Positions 16,672-25,960 of a DNA stretch of 64,000 nucleotides are shown one piece after another (positions within the stretch are counted from its first letter, which is position 1; each line of letters starts with the position of its first letter). The notes beneath the pieces are model-generated. The model saw nothing but the letters and a program-made list of their open reading frames with translations. It did no database searches and was not told where the DNA came from. The position numbers were made by a program, and so were the translations under genes. Origin of the DNA: Urbifossiella limnaea (lineage in GTDB: Bacteria > Planctomycetota > Planctomycetia > Gemmatales > Gemmataceae); NCBI RefSeq assembly GCF_007747215.1, contig NZ_CP036273.1:558001-622000 (forward strand). Direction: 5' to 3'.

Positions 16672-19368
16672 TCATTCCCACTGGATCGCGTCCGGGATGC
16701 GGGTGCGGACCGCGTGCCATGCCGGCAGCAGGCCCGCCAGCGTCGCCGTCAGCAGCGCACCGCCGGCGATCAGGAACGCCTCCCGCCACGGCACCACCAC
16801 GTCCAGCACGAAGCCCGTCTCCTCCGTCAGCACCACCCGCACCACGTACCACTCCATCGGCAGGCCGATCAGCAGTCCCAGCGCCGTGCCGAACACGCCC
16901 ATCAGCACCGCTTCCGCCAGCACCGTCCGCAACACCTGCGCCGGCGTCGCCCCGACCGCCAGCAGCAGCCCGAGCTCGCGCTTGCGCTGCAGCACCGAGA
17001 TGAGCAGCGCCGTCACCACGCCGAGCGCCGCGACCAGGCCCACCACCACCTGCTGGATGTACGCCAGCAGGTAGACGCGGTTGATCAGCTCGCTCAGGAA
17101 CTGCCGCAGCGCCTCGCGGTCGGTGGCGAACAGGCCGTACCGCGCGGCGTACTGCTCGACCGGCCTCGCGCTCGCGCCGGGCTTCAGGAAGACGTGGCAG
17201 ATGTCGATCAGGTCGTCGCCGAACAGGCGGGCGTAGCTGGCCCGGTCCATGATGAGCGACCCGCGGCTCCACGAGTAGTCGCGGATCGTGCCCACCACCC
17301 GGATGTGCACCGGGCCGCGCGGGCCGGGCAGTTCGATCACGTCGCCGACCTTCACCCCGTGCCGCAGCGCAAAATTGTCCGACACCAGCGCGTCGTCGGT
17401 GCCCGGCAGCGCCAGCACCTTCTCCAGCTCGGGCAGCCCCTCGGGCACGCGGTCGCGGGTGCCGCGGGCGTACTCGGCGCAGTCCACGGCGATCAGGTAC
17501 ACGACCGTGCCGTTGTACTCGGGCCGGGCGTAGCGGATGGTCATGACGCGGTCCACGCCCGGCAGCGCCTTCAGGTCGCGGGCCACGCCCAGCGCCATCG
17601 GCGAGTTCGAGCTGCTGGCGCTCGTCATGTTGCCGCTGAACACGAAGTGCTCGGCCTGCACCACCGACGTGATCCACTCCACCACCGGCTCCTCGTTGCT
17701 CCGGCCGACGCCGGCCGTCTGCACCATCAGGGCGACGCCGGCGCCGAGCGCCCCGACCACGACGCCGGTGCGGCCCGGGGCGCGCGTCAGGTTGTCGAAC
17801 GCCAGCCGCACCGACACGCCGCAGGTGGCGCGAACGATCGGCCGCACCAGCGCCGCGAGAATGCCGACGACGATCGGCGCCGCCAGCAGCAGCCCCACGA
17901 GCGCGACCAGCATCCCGCCGACGGAGCCGACGCGCGCGGGCAGTTCGTGGCGGAACACGACCGCGGTGAGGCCGCCCCCGACGAGCGCGGCGCAGGTGGC
18001 GCGGTGGAGGACGCGCCAGCCGCCCTTCGCGCCGGACACGGTCCGCCGCGCCGCGTCGGCGGGGTCGTCGGCCGCGGCCTGGACCGCCGGTACCAGCGCG
18101 GCGAACACGGCGGTGCCCACGCCCGCCAGCATCGCCAGCGCCACGGTGGCGGGCGTGACGCGGGTGGCGTCCACGTCGGGGTTCAGGAACATCGCCGACA
18201 TCTCGCCGGCGACGCGGGTGAGGGCGAAGTCGGCCATCAGCGCGCCGAGCGGGATGCCGAGCGCGGCGCCGGCGACGCCGAGGATGGCGCCGGCCGCCGA
18301 GAACAGCAGCACCACCTGGAGCCGCGTGGCGCCCACGGCGCGGAGGATGCCGATGTCCGTGCGGCGCTCCGCGACGGTCACGGCCATCGCGTTGTAGACG
18401 AGGAACAGGCCGACGATCATCGCCCCGGCGCTGCACACGAGGAAGCCGATTTGCAGGCCCGAAATGATCTCCTGCGTCGCCCGCTGCTGCGCGTCCGGCG
18501 TGCGCACCGCGCCCGGGTTTCCGACGACGCGGCCCACGTCCGCCGCCACCTGGTCGCGGTCGGCGCCGGGTTCGAGGAACAAATCCAGGCGGTTCACCCG
18601 CGTGGGAACGAGGCGCTCCCAGTCGGCGGCGGCGGGGACGCCGGCGGCCCCCAGCACCGCGGCGAACGGCGGCTGGGGCCGCAGCACGCCGGCGGCCTGG
18701 CCGACCTCCATGCCGACGAAGTTCGCCCCGAGGCTGGCCAGCGGCGAGTCGGCCGCGAACTCCAGCACACCGATCGGCAGGCACTCGGTCTCGCGGCCGG
18801 CGTACTTCAGCACCAGCGGCTTGCCCGGCCCGGCGGTCGCGCGCCAGGCGTCGTACACGGGCTTCGTCACCATCACGAGCTTGCCCGGCACGCGGTCCCA
18901 CAGCGCGGGCACGGCCGAGAAGTTGCCGTCCTGCACCGCCTGCCACACGGGAAAGAGGTGCAGGAGCGGCCCCTCGCCGGTCGGCTTCACCGTCACCTTC
19001 AGGGCGTTGTCCGGTTGCAGCAGCTGCGCGGAAATCTCGACGCCGACCAGCACGGCGACGCGGTCGTCGAGCTGCGGCAGGGTGATGCGGTCGTAGACGA
19101 TGGGGGACACCGCCCTCACGCCCGGCACGGCGGCGCGGCGGATGGCCTCGGCGAGCTTGTGGGGGACGAGCGCCTCGCCGTTGGAGACGGACAGGTCGGC
19201 GACGGCGAGCGGGCTCTTGGTCTCGCGGGCGGCCGTCTCGACGCACTGGTTCAGGGCGCGGGCCGACACGAGCGCCGCGACGCCGAGGGCGATGCTCGCG
19301 ACGACGAGGGCGGCGCGGTCCCACCGGTGGAGGGCGTACCGCAGGGCGAGGAGCCGGTAGACGGTCAT
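16672..19368 (-). CDS. ABC transporter permease with two FtsX-like modules
   Basis: 898 residues. One N-terminal membrane segment (about 20-40), a large extracytoplasmic domain, a first FtsX bundle (about 315-480, with VAERRTDIGILRAVGATRLQ), further segments near 495-565, a second outer domain and a C-terminal FtsX bundle (about 755-890, with QRKRELGLLLAVGATPAQVL). The repeated 'R..[DE].G.L.AVGA' coupling helices are the contact with the ATPase. This is the MacB/LolE-type architecture fused in one chain. Together with the next gene it should form an exporter or lipoprotein/lipid extraction machine. Confidence 0.9.
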   Translation of the reverse strand: MTVYRLLALRYALHRWDRAALVVASIALGVAALVSARALNQCVETAARETKSPLAVADLSVSNGEALVPHKLAEAIRRAAVPGVRAVSPIVYDRITLPQLDDRVAVLVGVEISAQLLQPDNALKVTVKPTGEGPLLHLFPVWQAVQDGNFSAVPALWDRVPGKLVMVTKPVYDAWRATAGPGKPLVLKYAGRETECLPIGVLEFAADSPLASLGANFVGMEVGQAAGVLRPQPPFAAVLGAAGVPAAADWERLVPTRVNRLDLFLEPGADRDQVAADVGRVVGNPGAVRTPDAQQRATQEIISGLQIGFLVCSAGAMIVGLFLVYNAMAVTVAERRTDIGILRAVGATRLQVVLLFSAAGAILGVAGAALGIPLGALMADFALTRVAGEMSAMFLNPDVDATRVTPATVALAMLAGVGTAVFAALVPAVQAAADDPADAARRTVSGAKGGWRVLHRATCAALVGGGLTAVVFRHELPARVGSVGGMLVALVGLLLAAPIVVGILAALVRPIVRATCGVSVRLAFDNLTRAPGRTGVVVGALGAGVALMVQTAGVGRSNEEPVVEWITSVVQAEHFVFSGNMTSASSSNSPMALGVARDLKALPGVDRVMTIRYARPEYNGTVVYLIAVDCAEYARGTRDRVPEGLPELEKVLALPGTDDALVSDNFALRHGVKVGDVIELPGPRGPVHIRVVGTIRDYSWSRGSLIMDRASYARLFGDDLIDICHVFLKPGASARPVEQYAARYGLFATDREALRQFLSELINRVYLLAYIQQVVVGLVAALGVVTALLISVLQRKRELGLLLAVGATPAQVLRTVLAEAVLMGVFGTALGLLIGLPMEWYVVRVVLTEETGFVLDVVVPWREAFLIAGGALLTATLAGLLPAWHAVRTRIPDAIQWE

Positions 19369-19370
19369 TG

Positions 19371-19497
19371 GGGACTGTGGGACTGTGGGACTGTGGGACG
19401 GCGGGACACAGGGACACAGGGACCGAGAAGCGTAGGGATGTCTTTCTCCCTGCGTCCCTCAGTCCCCCCGGCCCTCAGTCCCACAAACCGGTCCGTC
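19371..19497. repeat. Imperfect inverted repeat of 'GGGACTGT / GGGACACA' words
   Basis: The left part (19371-19423) is tandem GGGACTGT units followed by GGGACACAGGGACACAGGGA. The right part (about 19447-19492) holds the complementary words (TCCCTGCGTCCCTCAGTCCC). The left 20-mer is repeated in the element at 59931-60009. The right arm supplies the last codons and stop of the ABC ATPase gene. Confidence 0.8.
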
Positions 19498-20160
19498 CGC
19501 TTCCACGAGCCCGTCGCGGATCTGCACCAGGCGGGTGCCGTAGGCCGCGGCGCTGGGGTCGTGCGTGACCATGACGACGGCCCGCCGCCCCGGTTCCGGC
19601 AGCGCCGCGAGCAGCGACAGGATTTCCCGGCTGGTGGCGGTGTCGAGGTTGCCGGTGGGTTCGTCGCAGAGCACCGCCTCGGGGTCGGCCACGAGCGCCC
19701 GCGCCACCGCGACGCGCTGCATCTCGCCGCCGCTCATCTCGTCGGGGAAGTGGTCGGCGCGGTGGCCCATGTTCACCTTCGTCAGGCACTCCCGACCGCG
19801 GTCGAGCGCGGCGCGGCGGGCCATGCCCCCCAGCAGCAGCGGCAGCGCGACGTTCTCGGCGCCGGTGAGCGTGGGCAGCAGGTTGAACGCCTGGAACACG
19901 AAGCCGATGCGGTCGCGCCGCAGCAGCGAGCGCTGCCGGTCGGACATGGTTTGCAGGTCTTGCCCCTGGAAGACGGCGCGGCCGGTACTCGGCGTGTCGA
20001 GGGCGCCCATGAGGTGCATCAGCGTGGACTTGCCGGACCCGGACGGCCCCATGATGGTGACGAACTCGCCGCCGGTGATTTGCAGGCTGACGCCGCGCAC
20101 GGCGTTCACCGTGCGGCGGCCCTGGACGTAGGTCTTGGTGGCGTCGATGAGTTCGAGCAT
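19459..20160 (-). CDS. ABC transporter ATP-binding protein, LolD/MacB type
   Basis: 233 residues. Walker A GPSGSGKST (about 38-46), Q-loop in FVFQAFNLLPTLT, signature MSGGEMQRVAVARAL, Walker B AVLCDEPTGNLD and the switch His in VMVTHDPS are all present. It partners the FtsX-type permease just downstream (91 bp apart). The last ~8 residues (CGTEGRGD) are encoded by the repeat arm at 19459-19497, so the original C-terminus was probably changed when the repeat arrived. Confidence 0.95.
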   Translation of the reverse strand: MLELIDATKTYVQGRRTVNAVRGVSLQITGGEFVTIMGPSGSGKSTLMHLMGALDTPSTGRAVFQGQDLQTMSDRQRSLLRRDRIGFVFQAFNLLPTLTGAENVALPLLLGGMARRAALDRGRECLTKVNMGHRADHFPDEMSGGEMQRVAVARALVADPEAVLCDEPTGNLDTATSREILSLLAALPEPGRRAVVMVTHDPSAAAYGTRLVQIRDGLVEADGPVCGTEGRGD

Positions 20161-20170
20161 CCTTGTCCCT

Positions 20171-20711
20171 CGTCATTCGTCATTCGTCATTCGTCATTCG
20201 TCATTCGTCATTCGGCCGGCGCTATTCCGGCGTATCCGGCGGGGGGGCGTCGGCGCTCGGGTTGGTTTGGCCGATCGAGCGGAGGTAGCCGTTCAGGAGC
20301 GGGGCGAGCCGCTCGACCAAAAGCTGAACCCGCTCGACCTGCTCCGGGGCGAGGAGCTTACGCTTGAACGCCCGGCGGAGCCAGTGTTGCGTTTCGTACA
20401 GCGACCCGCGGGCGATCCGCACGAACCGGCGGTTGTCCTGGTAGCTCCCGCGGCCCGAGCCCTCGGCGATGTTCGCCCCGACGCTGTCGGCCGCACGCAC
20501 CATCTGCTTGCCGACCGTGTCCCGCGCCAGCAGCGGCCACCCCCCCACGATCGACCACAACTCGTCGGCCAGCTGCTCGGCGACCTGGTACACGGTCAGG
20601 TCTTGAAACCGCTTGGTCGACACGGCCGTGCCCTCTCACGTCGTCGGCTCTCGAACGTCAACCTCCGTCGAATCACCCACCCGAATGACGAATGACCAAT
20701 GACGATTGACG
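20171..20711. mobile_element. Candidate four-helix-bundle cassette 1, with terminal inverted repeats
   Basis: The left end is six exact tandem copies of CGTCATT (20171-20212). The right end is four units of the complement (AATGACG, AATGACC, AATGACG, ATTGACG; 20684-20711). Between them lies only the S23-type gene and its leader. The right end stops 3 bp before the ettA stop codon and the left begins 10 bp before the ATPase start. The same layout with different repeat words occurs at 47768-48252. Mobility is inferred, not shown. Confidence 0.55.
20222..20623 (-). CDS. Four-helix-bundle protein of the 23S rRNA intervening-sequence (S23) family
   Basis: 133 residues from a GTG with GAGAGGG upstream. 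The family signature is RAADSVGANIAEGSGRGSYQ, preceded by FQDLTVYQVAEQLADELW and followed by RFVRIARGSLYETQHWLRRA. The fold is an all-alpha bundle that forms pentamers in known relatives (also Avd of diversity-generating retroelements). Members were first found inside intervening sequences of 23S rRNA in Leptospira and Coxiella; their biochemical role is not settled. The C-terminus is a Pro/Asp tail. It is bracketed by inverted repeats and is unrelated in function to its neighbours. Confidence 0.85.
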   Translation of the reverse strand: MSTKRFQDLTVYQVAEQLADELWSIVGGWPLLARDTVGKQMVRAADSVGANIAEGSGRGSYQDNRRFVRIARGSLYETQHWLRRAFKRKLLAPEQVERVQLLVERLAPLLNGYLRSIGQTNPSADAPPPDTPE

Positions 20712-20714
20712 ACC

Positions 20715-22382
20715 TCACCCGTGCAGCTTCCGGTACTTGATCCGCGTCGGGTGGTCGGCGGCGTCGCCGAGGCGCGCGCGCTTCTGCTCCTCGTACACCT
20801 GGAAGTTCCCCTCGCACCACACCACCTTGCTGTCGCCCTCGAACGCCAGGATGTGCGTCGCGATGCGGTCCAGGAACCACCGGTCGTGGCTGATGACCAC
20901 CGCGCACCCGCCGAAGTTGATCAGCGCCTCCTCCAGCGCCCGCAGCGTGTCCACGTCCAGGTCGTTCGTCGGCTCGTCGAGCAGCAGCAGGTTGCCGCCG
21001 CTGCGGAGCAGCTTCGCCAGGTGGATGCGGTTCCGCTCGCCGCCGGAGCAGCTGCCCACCAGCTTCTGCTGGTCCGGGCCGCGGAAGTTGAACTTCGCGC
21101 AGTACGCCCGGCTCGCCACCTTCTGCTTGCCCAGCATGATGTAGTCGGTGCCGCCGGTCACCTCCTCGAAGATGCTGTTCGTGGCCACCAGCGCGTCGCG
21201 GTTCTGGTCCACGTAGGCCACCTTCACCGTCGGGCCGACCGTGAGCTTGCCGCCGTCCGGCGTCTCCTGGCCGACGATCATGCGGAACAGCGTCGTCTTG
21301 CCGGCGCCGTTCGGGCCGATGACGCCGACGATGCCGCCCTTCGGCAGGTTGAACGTCAGGTCGTCGTACAGCAGGATGTCGCCGTACCCCTTCTGCACGC
21401 CCTCGGCCCGCACCACCAGGTCGCCCAGCGGCGGGCCGGCGGGAATCTGGATCGTCAGCTCCCGCTCGTCGTCGTCGATCACCTGCTCCTGCATCTTGTC
21501 GATCGCCGCCAGGCGGGCCTTGCTCTTGGCCATGCGGGCGCGGGGCGAGCTCTTGGCCCACTCCAGCTCGCGGGCCAGCATCTTCTGCTTGGCGCTCTCC
21601 TGCTTCTCCTCCACCGCCAGCCGGCGGCGCTTCTGGTCGAGCCAGCCGCTGTAGTTCCCGCTCCACGGGTAACCCCGGCCGTTGTCGAGCTCCAGAATCC
21701 ACTTCGCGACGTTGTCGAGGAAGTAGCGGTCGTGGGTCACCGCGACGACGGCCCCGGGGTAACTCTCCAGGTGGTGTTCGAGCCACTCGACGCTCTCGGC
21801 GTCGAGGTGGTTGGTGGGTTCGTCGAGCAGCAGCAGATCATGCCGTTGCAGGAGCGTTTTGCACAAGGCCACCCGCCGCCGCTCGCCGCCGGAGAGGCGC
21901 TCGACGGGCGCGTCCGGCGGCGGCAGCCGCATGGCGTCCATCGCCAGTTCGAGCGTGCGGTCGAGCTCGTAGGCGTTGGTGGCGTCGATCTGCGCCTGCA
22001 CGCGCTCCATCTCGTCGGACAGCTTCTCGAAGTCGGCGTCGGGCTCGCCCATGGCGGTGCCGATGGCCTCCTGCCGGGCCAGCAGCGCGCGGATCGGGGC
22101 GACGGCCTCCTCGACGTTTTCCAGGACGGTCTTGCCCGGCGTGAGGTGCGGCTCCTGCGGGACGTAGCCGATGGTGGCGCCCTTGTCGGCCCACGCCTCG
22201 CCCATGAACTCCTTGTCGGCGCCGGCCATGATCTTCAGGAGCGTGGACTTGCCGGCGCCGTTGGACCCGATGACGCCGATCTTGGCGCCGGGGTAGAAGT
22301 TGAGGTTGATGTCCTTGAGCACCTCGCGCTTGCCGTAGTGCTTGGTGAGCTTCTCGATGTTGAAGACGTACTTCTCGCCCAT
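20715..22382 (-). CDS. ettA: Energy-dependent translational throttle protein EttA (ABC-F)
   Basis: 555 residues, the same length as E. coli EttA, choosing the ATG at 22382 ([20 protein letters not shown]); an upstream in-frame extension to 22451 lacks homology. It has two ABC ATPase domains: Walker [10 protein letters not shown] and GPNGAGKTT, signatures [15 protein letters not shown] and [15 protein letters not shown], Walker [13 protein letters not shown] and [13 protein letters not shown] charged linker lies between them (about 240-310). It has no membrane domain. ABC-F proteins bind the ribosomal E site; EttA gates the first elongation step according to the ATP/ADP ratio. Confidence 0.93.
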   Translation of the reverse strand: MGEKYVFNIEKLTKHYGKREVLKDINLNFYPGAKIGVIGSNGAGKSTLLKIMAGADKEFMGEAWADKGATIGYVPQEPHLTPGKTVLENVEEAVAPIRALLARQEAIGTAMGEPDADFEKLSDEMERVQAQIDATNAYELDRTLELAMDAMRLPPPDAPVERLSGGERRRVALCKTLLQRHDLLLLDEPTNHLDAESVEWLEHHLESYPGAVVAVTHDRYFLDNVAKWILELDNGRGYPWSGNYSGWLDQKRRRLAVEEKQESAKQKMLARELEWAKSSPRARMAKSKARLAAIDKMQEQVIDDDERELTIQIPAGPPLGDLVVRAEGVQKGYGDILLYDDLTFNLPKGGIVGVIGPNGAGKTTLFRMIVGQETPDGGKLTVGPTVKVAYVDQNRDALVATNSIFEEVTGGTDYIMLGKQKVASRAYCAKFNFRGPDQQKLVGSCSGGERNRIHLAKLLRSGGNLLLLDEPTNDLDVDTLRALEEALINFGGCAVVISHDRWFLDRIATHILAFEGDSKVVWCEGNFQVYEEQKRARLGDAADHPTRIKYRKLHG

Positions 22383-22490
22383 GACATCCCCTGCGGTGCC
22401 GACGGAACCCGTTCGGGAATTGTACGGGCGGCGCGCGACCCCGGAAGGCACACCCCCGCCCCCGGCGTTGCCGGCGGGTCGGAGCGATCA

Positions 22491-22561
22491 GCCGTTCGGC
22501 CGGGGCGCAAGCCCCGTGGAATGTCTACTCCCCGACACGGCTTGCGCCCCGGCCGAACGGC
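22491..22561. repeat. Inverted repeat with GGCCGGGGCGCAAGCC core
   Basis: The arm 22491-22518 and the complementary arm 22536-22561 pair with a 2-base bulge. The core GGCCGGGGCGCAAGCCCCGT is identical to the core of the palindrome inside the E2 gene at 36761-36838. It lies in the ~325-bp gap between the divergent ettA and sahH genes, upstream of the riboswitch. Confidence 0.85.
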
Positions 22562-22707
22562 TGGCCGACATTCGCAGGCACGCCCCGACCCGCCGAACGG
22601 ACTGGACGCCGACCTCCACCGGTGACTATTCTTTATCGGTGGGTCCGCCACGCGATTCGGCCGCCCTGCCTCCGAGGTCTGCCTAGAGCCGACGAAGTCC
22701 GAACCAC

Positions 22708-22793
22708 CCCTCCGAGGGGCGCTGCGACGGGGCGCACGGGCGCCCCTGCCAGGCTCGCTGGGGCGGATTACTACCGTGCAACGGCGCCCGTTC
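22708..22793 (+). promoter_or_regulatory. SAH (S-adenosylhomocysteine) riboswitch
   Basis: Contains the conserved blocks of the SAH aptamer in order: TCCGAGGGGCGCTGCGACGG (22711-22730), CCAGGCTCG (22749-22757), and the pseudoknot strand CAACGGCGCCCG (22779-22790). GGGCGC near the first block pairs with GGCGCCC at the 3' end. It sits 22 bp before the sahH start. SAH riboswitches are known ON switches that raise SAH hydrolase synthesis when SAH accumulates. Confidence 0.9.
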
Positions 22794-22814
22794 ATCAGTC
22801 AGGAGACTCTGAAC

Positions 22815-24239
<1,425 letters not shown>

Positions 24240-24391
24240 TCCCACCCGCGGCCCTGGGGGCGTTCCACCCCCGGGGTCGCGGTCGTTCGCACCACAATTC
24301 TTGTTTCCGGCCGGTGGGGGTCGATTCCCGGCAACATGTCACCGACTCATAAAAAAGTCCATTCGGTCGAATCGCGGTTCGGGCCCGCCGC

Positions 24392-25960
24392 CTACCGCAC
24401 CGTGTACTCCACCCACAGCTTGCCGACCGTCAGGTTCTTCTTGAACGCCTCCCACTCGGCCTTCGACAGCTCCGGCGGCCGCGACGTCTCGATCGCCTCC
24501 GGCGGGTAGTCCTTGTCGGCCGACACCACCACGCGCCCCTTGCACTGCTCGCGCAGGCGGTCCACCAGCGGCTGGTAGAGGATGCCGCTGTACGACTTCT
24601 CCTTCTCCGGGATCAGCGCCACCAGCTCCGGGTGCGTCATCAGCTCCAGCCCCTTCGCCCGCAGCGTGGCGTTGTGGCTGCCGTGGTGGCTCACCTTGTA
24701 CAGCACCGTGTTGTTCAGCAGCTGCTCGGCCGTCACCGTCTCCGTCCGGCCGTCGCGGCGGACGGTCCACGTCATGTCGTGCCAGGCAAGCCAGCTGCCG
24801 ACCTGCGCGTCGCCGGGGAACAGCAGCACACTGCCGGTCGCCTCGATCTCGAACGCCAGCACCAGGCTGGTGTTGTTCACCGCGCCGTCCAGCTGCAGCG
24901 CGAACGGGCCGACGGCGTCGAGCCAGCAGTTGTCCACCCGCCGGTACGCGACCTTCGGGTCGAAGTAGCGCTTCAAGTACGGGTGCGCCTCGGCCTCGTC
25001 GGCGGTGACGCCCACGCCCGGGGCGAACGGCCCGCGCCGGTCCGGCGCCGGCGTGCCGCCCTTGCGGCCCATCTCCAGCAGGCCGTTCACGAACCCGGTC
25101 AGGCCGGTGTGGTTGATGGCCAGGTACGTCTCGGGGTTCTTCTCCGACGGGTCGGACTTGTTAATCCTCGACGACCGCGGCGGCCCCAGCACGTACACGT
25201 TCACGCCGGCCGGCAGCTCGCGCGGGTCCACCGTCGTCCCCGGCTCGTGGTACGTCACGCCGCCCTTCGCGCCGAGGGCGACGACGTTGGTCATCGCCTC
25301 CTCGGTGTCCACGCTGATCTTGCCGTCCGGCTTGTACCGGATGCCGCTCTCGCTCGTGGCCTTGCCCGGCTTCTTCGGCTTCGCCTTGTCCTTCGGCCCG
25401 GGCTTCGCGGCGGCCAGGCCGTAGAAGCCGAGCACGTTCGCCACGTCGGCCACGAACTGCTTCCGCGCGGCGAGCGCCCGGCCGCGGAGGGCCAGCCCCT
25501 GGAGGCGGGCGGCGTCCTCGGCCGCCGCCGGGCCGAGCTTCCCGGCCGCCACCTGCAGCGCCGCCGCCCCGTCCCGCAGCCGCGCGTTGATCGCCTTCGC
25601 CTCGTCGTCGTCCGGGTCCTCGGTCCACGCCAGCCAGACCCGGCCGATGTCGAAGTCGGCGAACGAGACCGGGCTCTTGGTCGGGTGGAAGTAGGCGACG
25701 TGGTCCCAGTGCTCGTGCGTGGCCACCAGCACGTCGATCCGCGGCCGGCCGCCGCCGGCCGGGGCGAGCGTCTTCCGCAGGTCGTCCACCACGGCCTCGA
25801 TCGGCACGGTCTTCGACTTGGTGTTCAGCTTGATGCCGCAGTCCACGAGGACGGCGAACACCGGCTTGTCGGCGGCGAAGAACCGCAGCAGGAAGCAGTC
25901 GCCGAACCCGTGCCGGTACATGCGCACGGCCACGGCGTCCACGGGCGGGGTGCGGCTCAT
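24392..25960 (-). CDS. Metallo-beta-lactamase-fold hydrolase (ComEC/Rec2-like)
   Basis: 522 residues from the ATG at 25960, which overlaps the stop of the upstream peptidase gene (ATGA). The zinc motif is ATHEHWDHVAYFHP (HxHxDH), with later ligands in LLFPGDAQVG and KVSHHGSHNA. This last motif is the one seen in the MBL part of ComEC proteins, here without membrane segments. A long lysine-rich insertion (about 185-235) separates the halves. Likely a soluble nuclease or phosphodiesterase; the substrate is unknown. Its tight coupling to an HExxH peptidase suggests a two-protein system. Confidence 0.8.
   Translation of the reverse strand: MSRTPPVDAVAVRMYRHGFGDCFLLRFFAADKPVFAVLVDCGIKLNTKSKTVPIEAVVDDLRKTLAPAGGGRPRIDVLVATHEHWDHVAYFHPTKSPVSFADFDIGRVWLAWTEDPDDDEAKAINARLRDGAAALQVAAGKLGPAAAEDAARLQGLALRGRALAARKQFVADVANVLGFYGLAAAKPGPKDKAKPKKPGKATSESGIRYKPDGKISVDTEEAMTNVVALGAKGGVTYHEPGTTVDPRELPAGVNVYVLGPPRSSRINKSDPSEKNPETYLAINHTGLTGFVNGLLEMGRKGGTPAPDRRGPFAPGVGVTADEAEAHPYLKRYFDPKVAYRRVDNCWLDAVGPFALQLDGAVNNTSLVLAFEIEATGSVLLFPGDAQVGSWLAWHDMTWTVRRDGRTETVTAEQLLNNTVLYKVSHHGSHNATLRAKGLELMTHPELVALIPEKEKSYSGILYQPLVDRLREQCKGRVVVSADKDYPPEAIETSRPPELSKAEWEAFKKNLTVGKLWVEYTVR

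Noticed and set aside
20171-20212. Six tandem CGTCATT units, considered as a CRISPR-like or VNTR locus
   Set aside because: The unit is only 7 bp with no spacers and no cas genes; the complementary copy on the other side of the gene makes inverted terminal repeats the better reading.
16603-20367. Very long open frame on the plus strand across the ABC transporter genes
   Set aside because: It lies opposite two genes with full ABC motifs, is His/Arg/Gln-rich low-complexity in translation, and is a product of high GC.
22776-22778. Upstream GTG start for sahH
   Set aside because: It lies inside the conserved SAH riboswitch and has no ribosome binding site, whereas the GTG at 22815 has AGGAG at good spacing.
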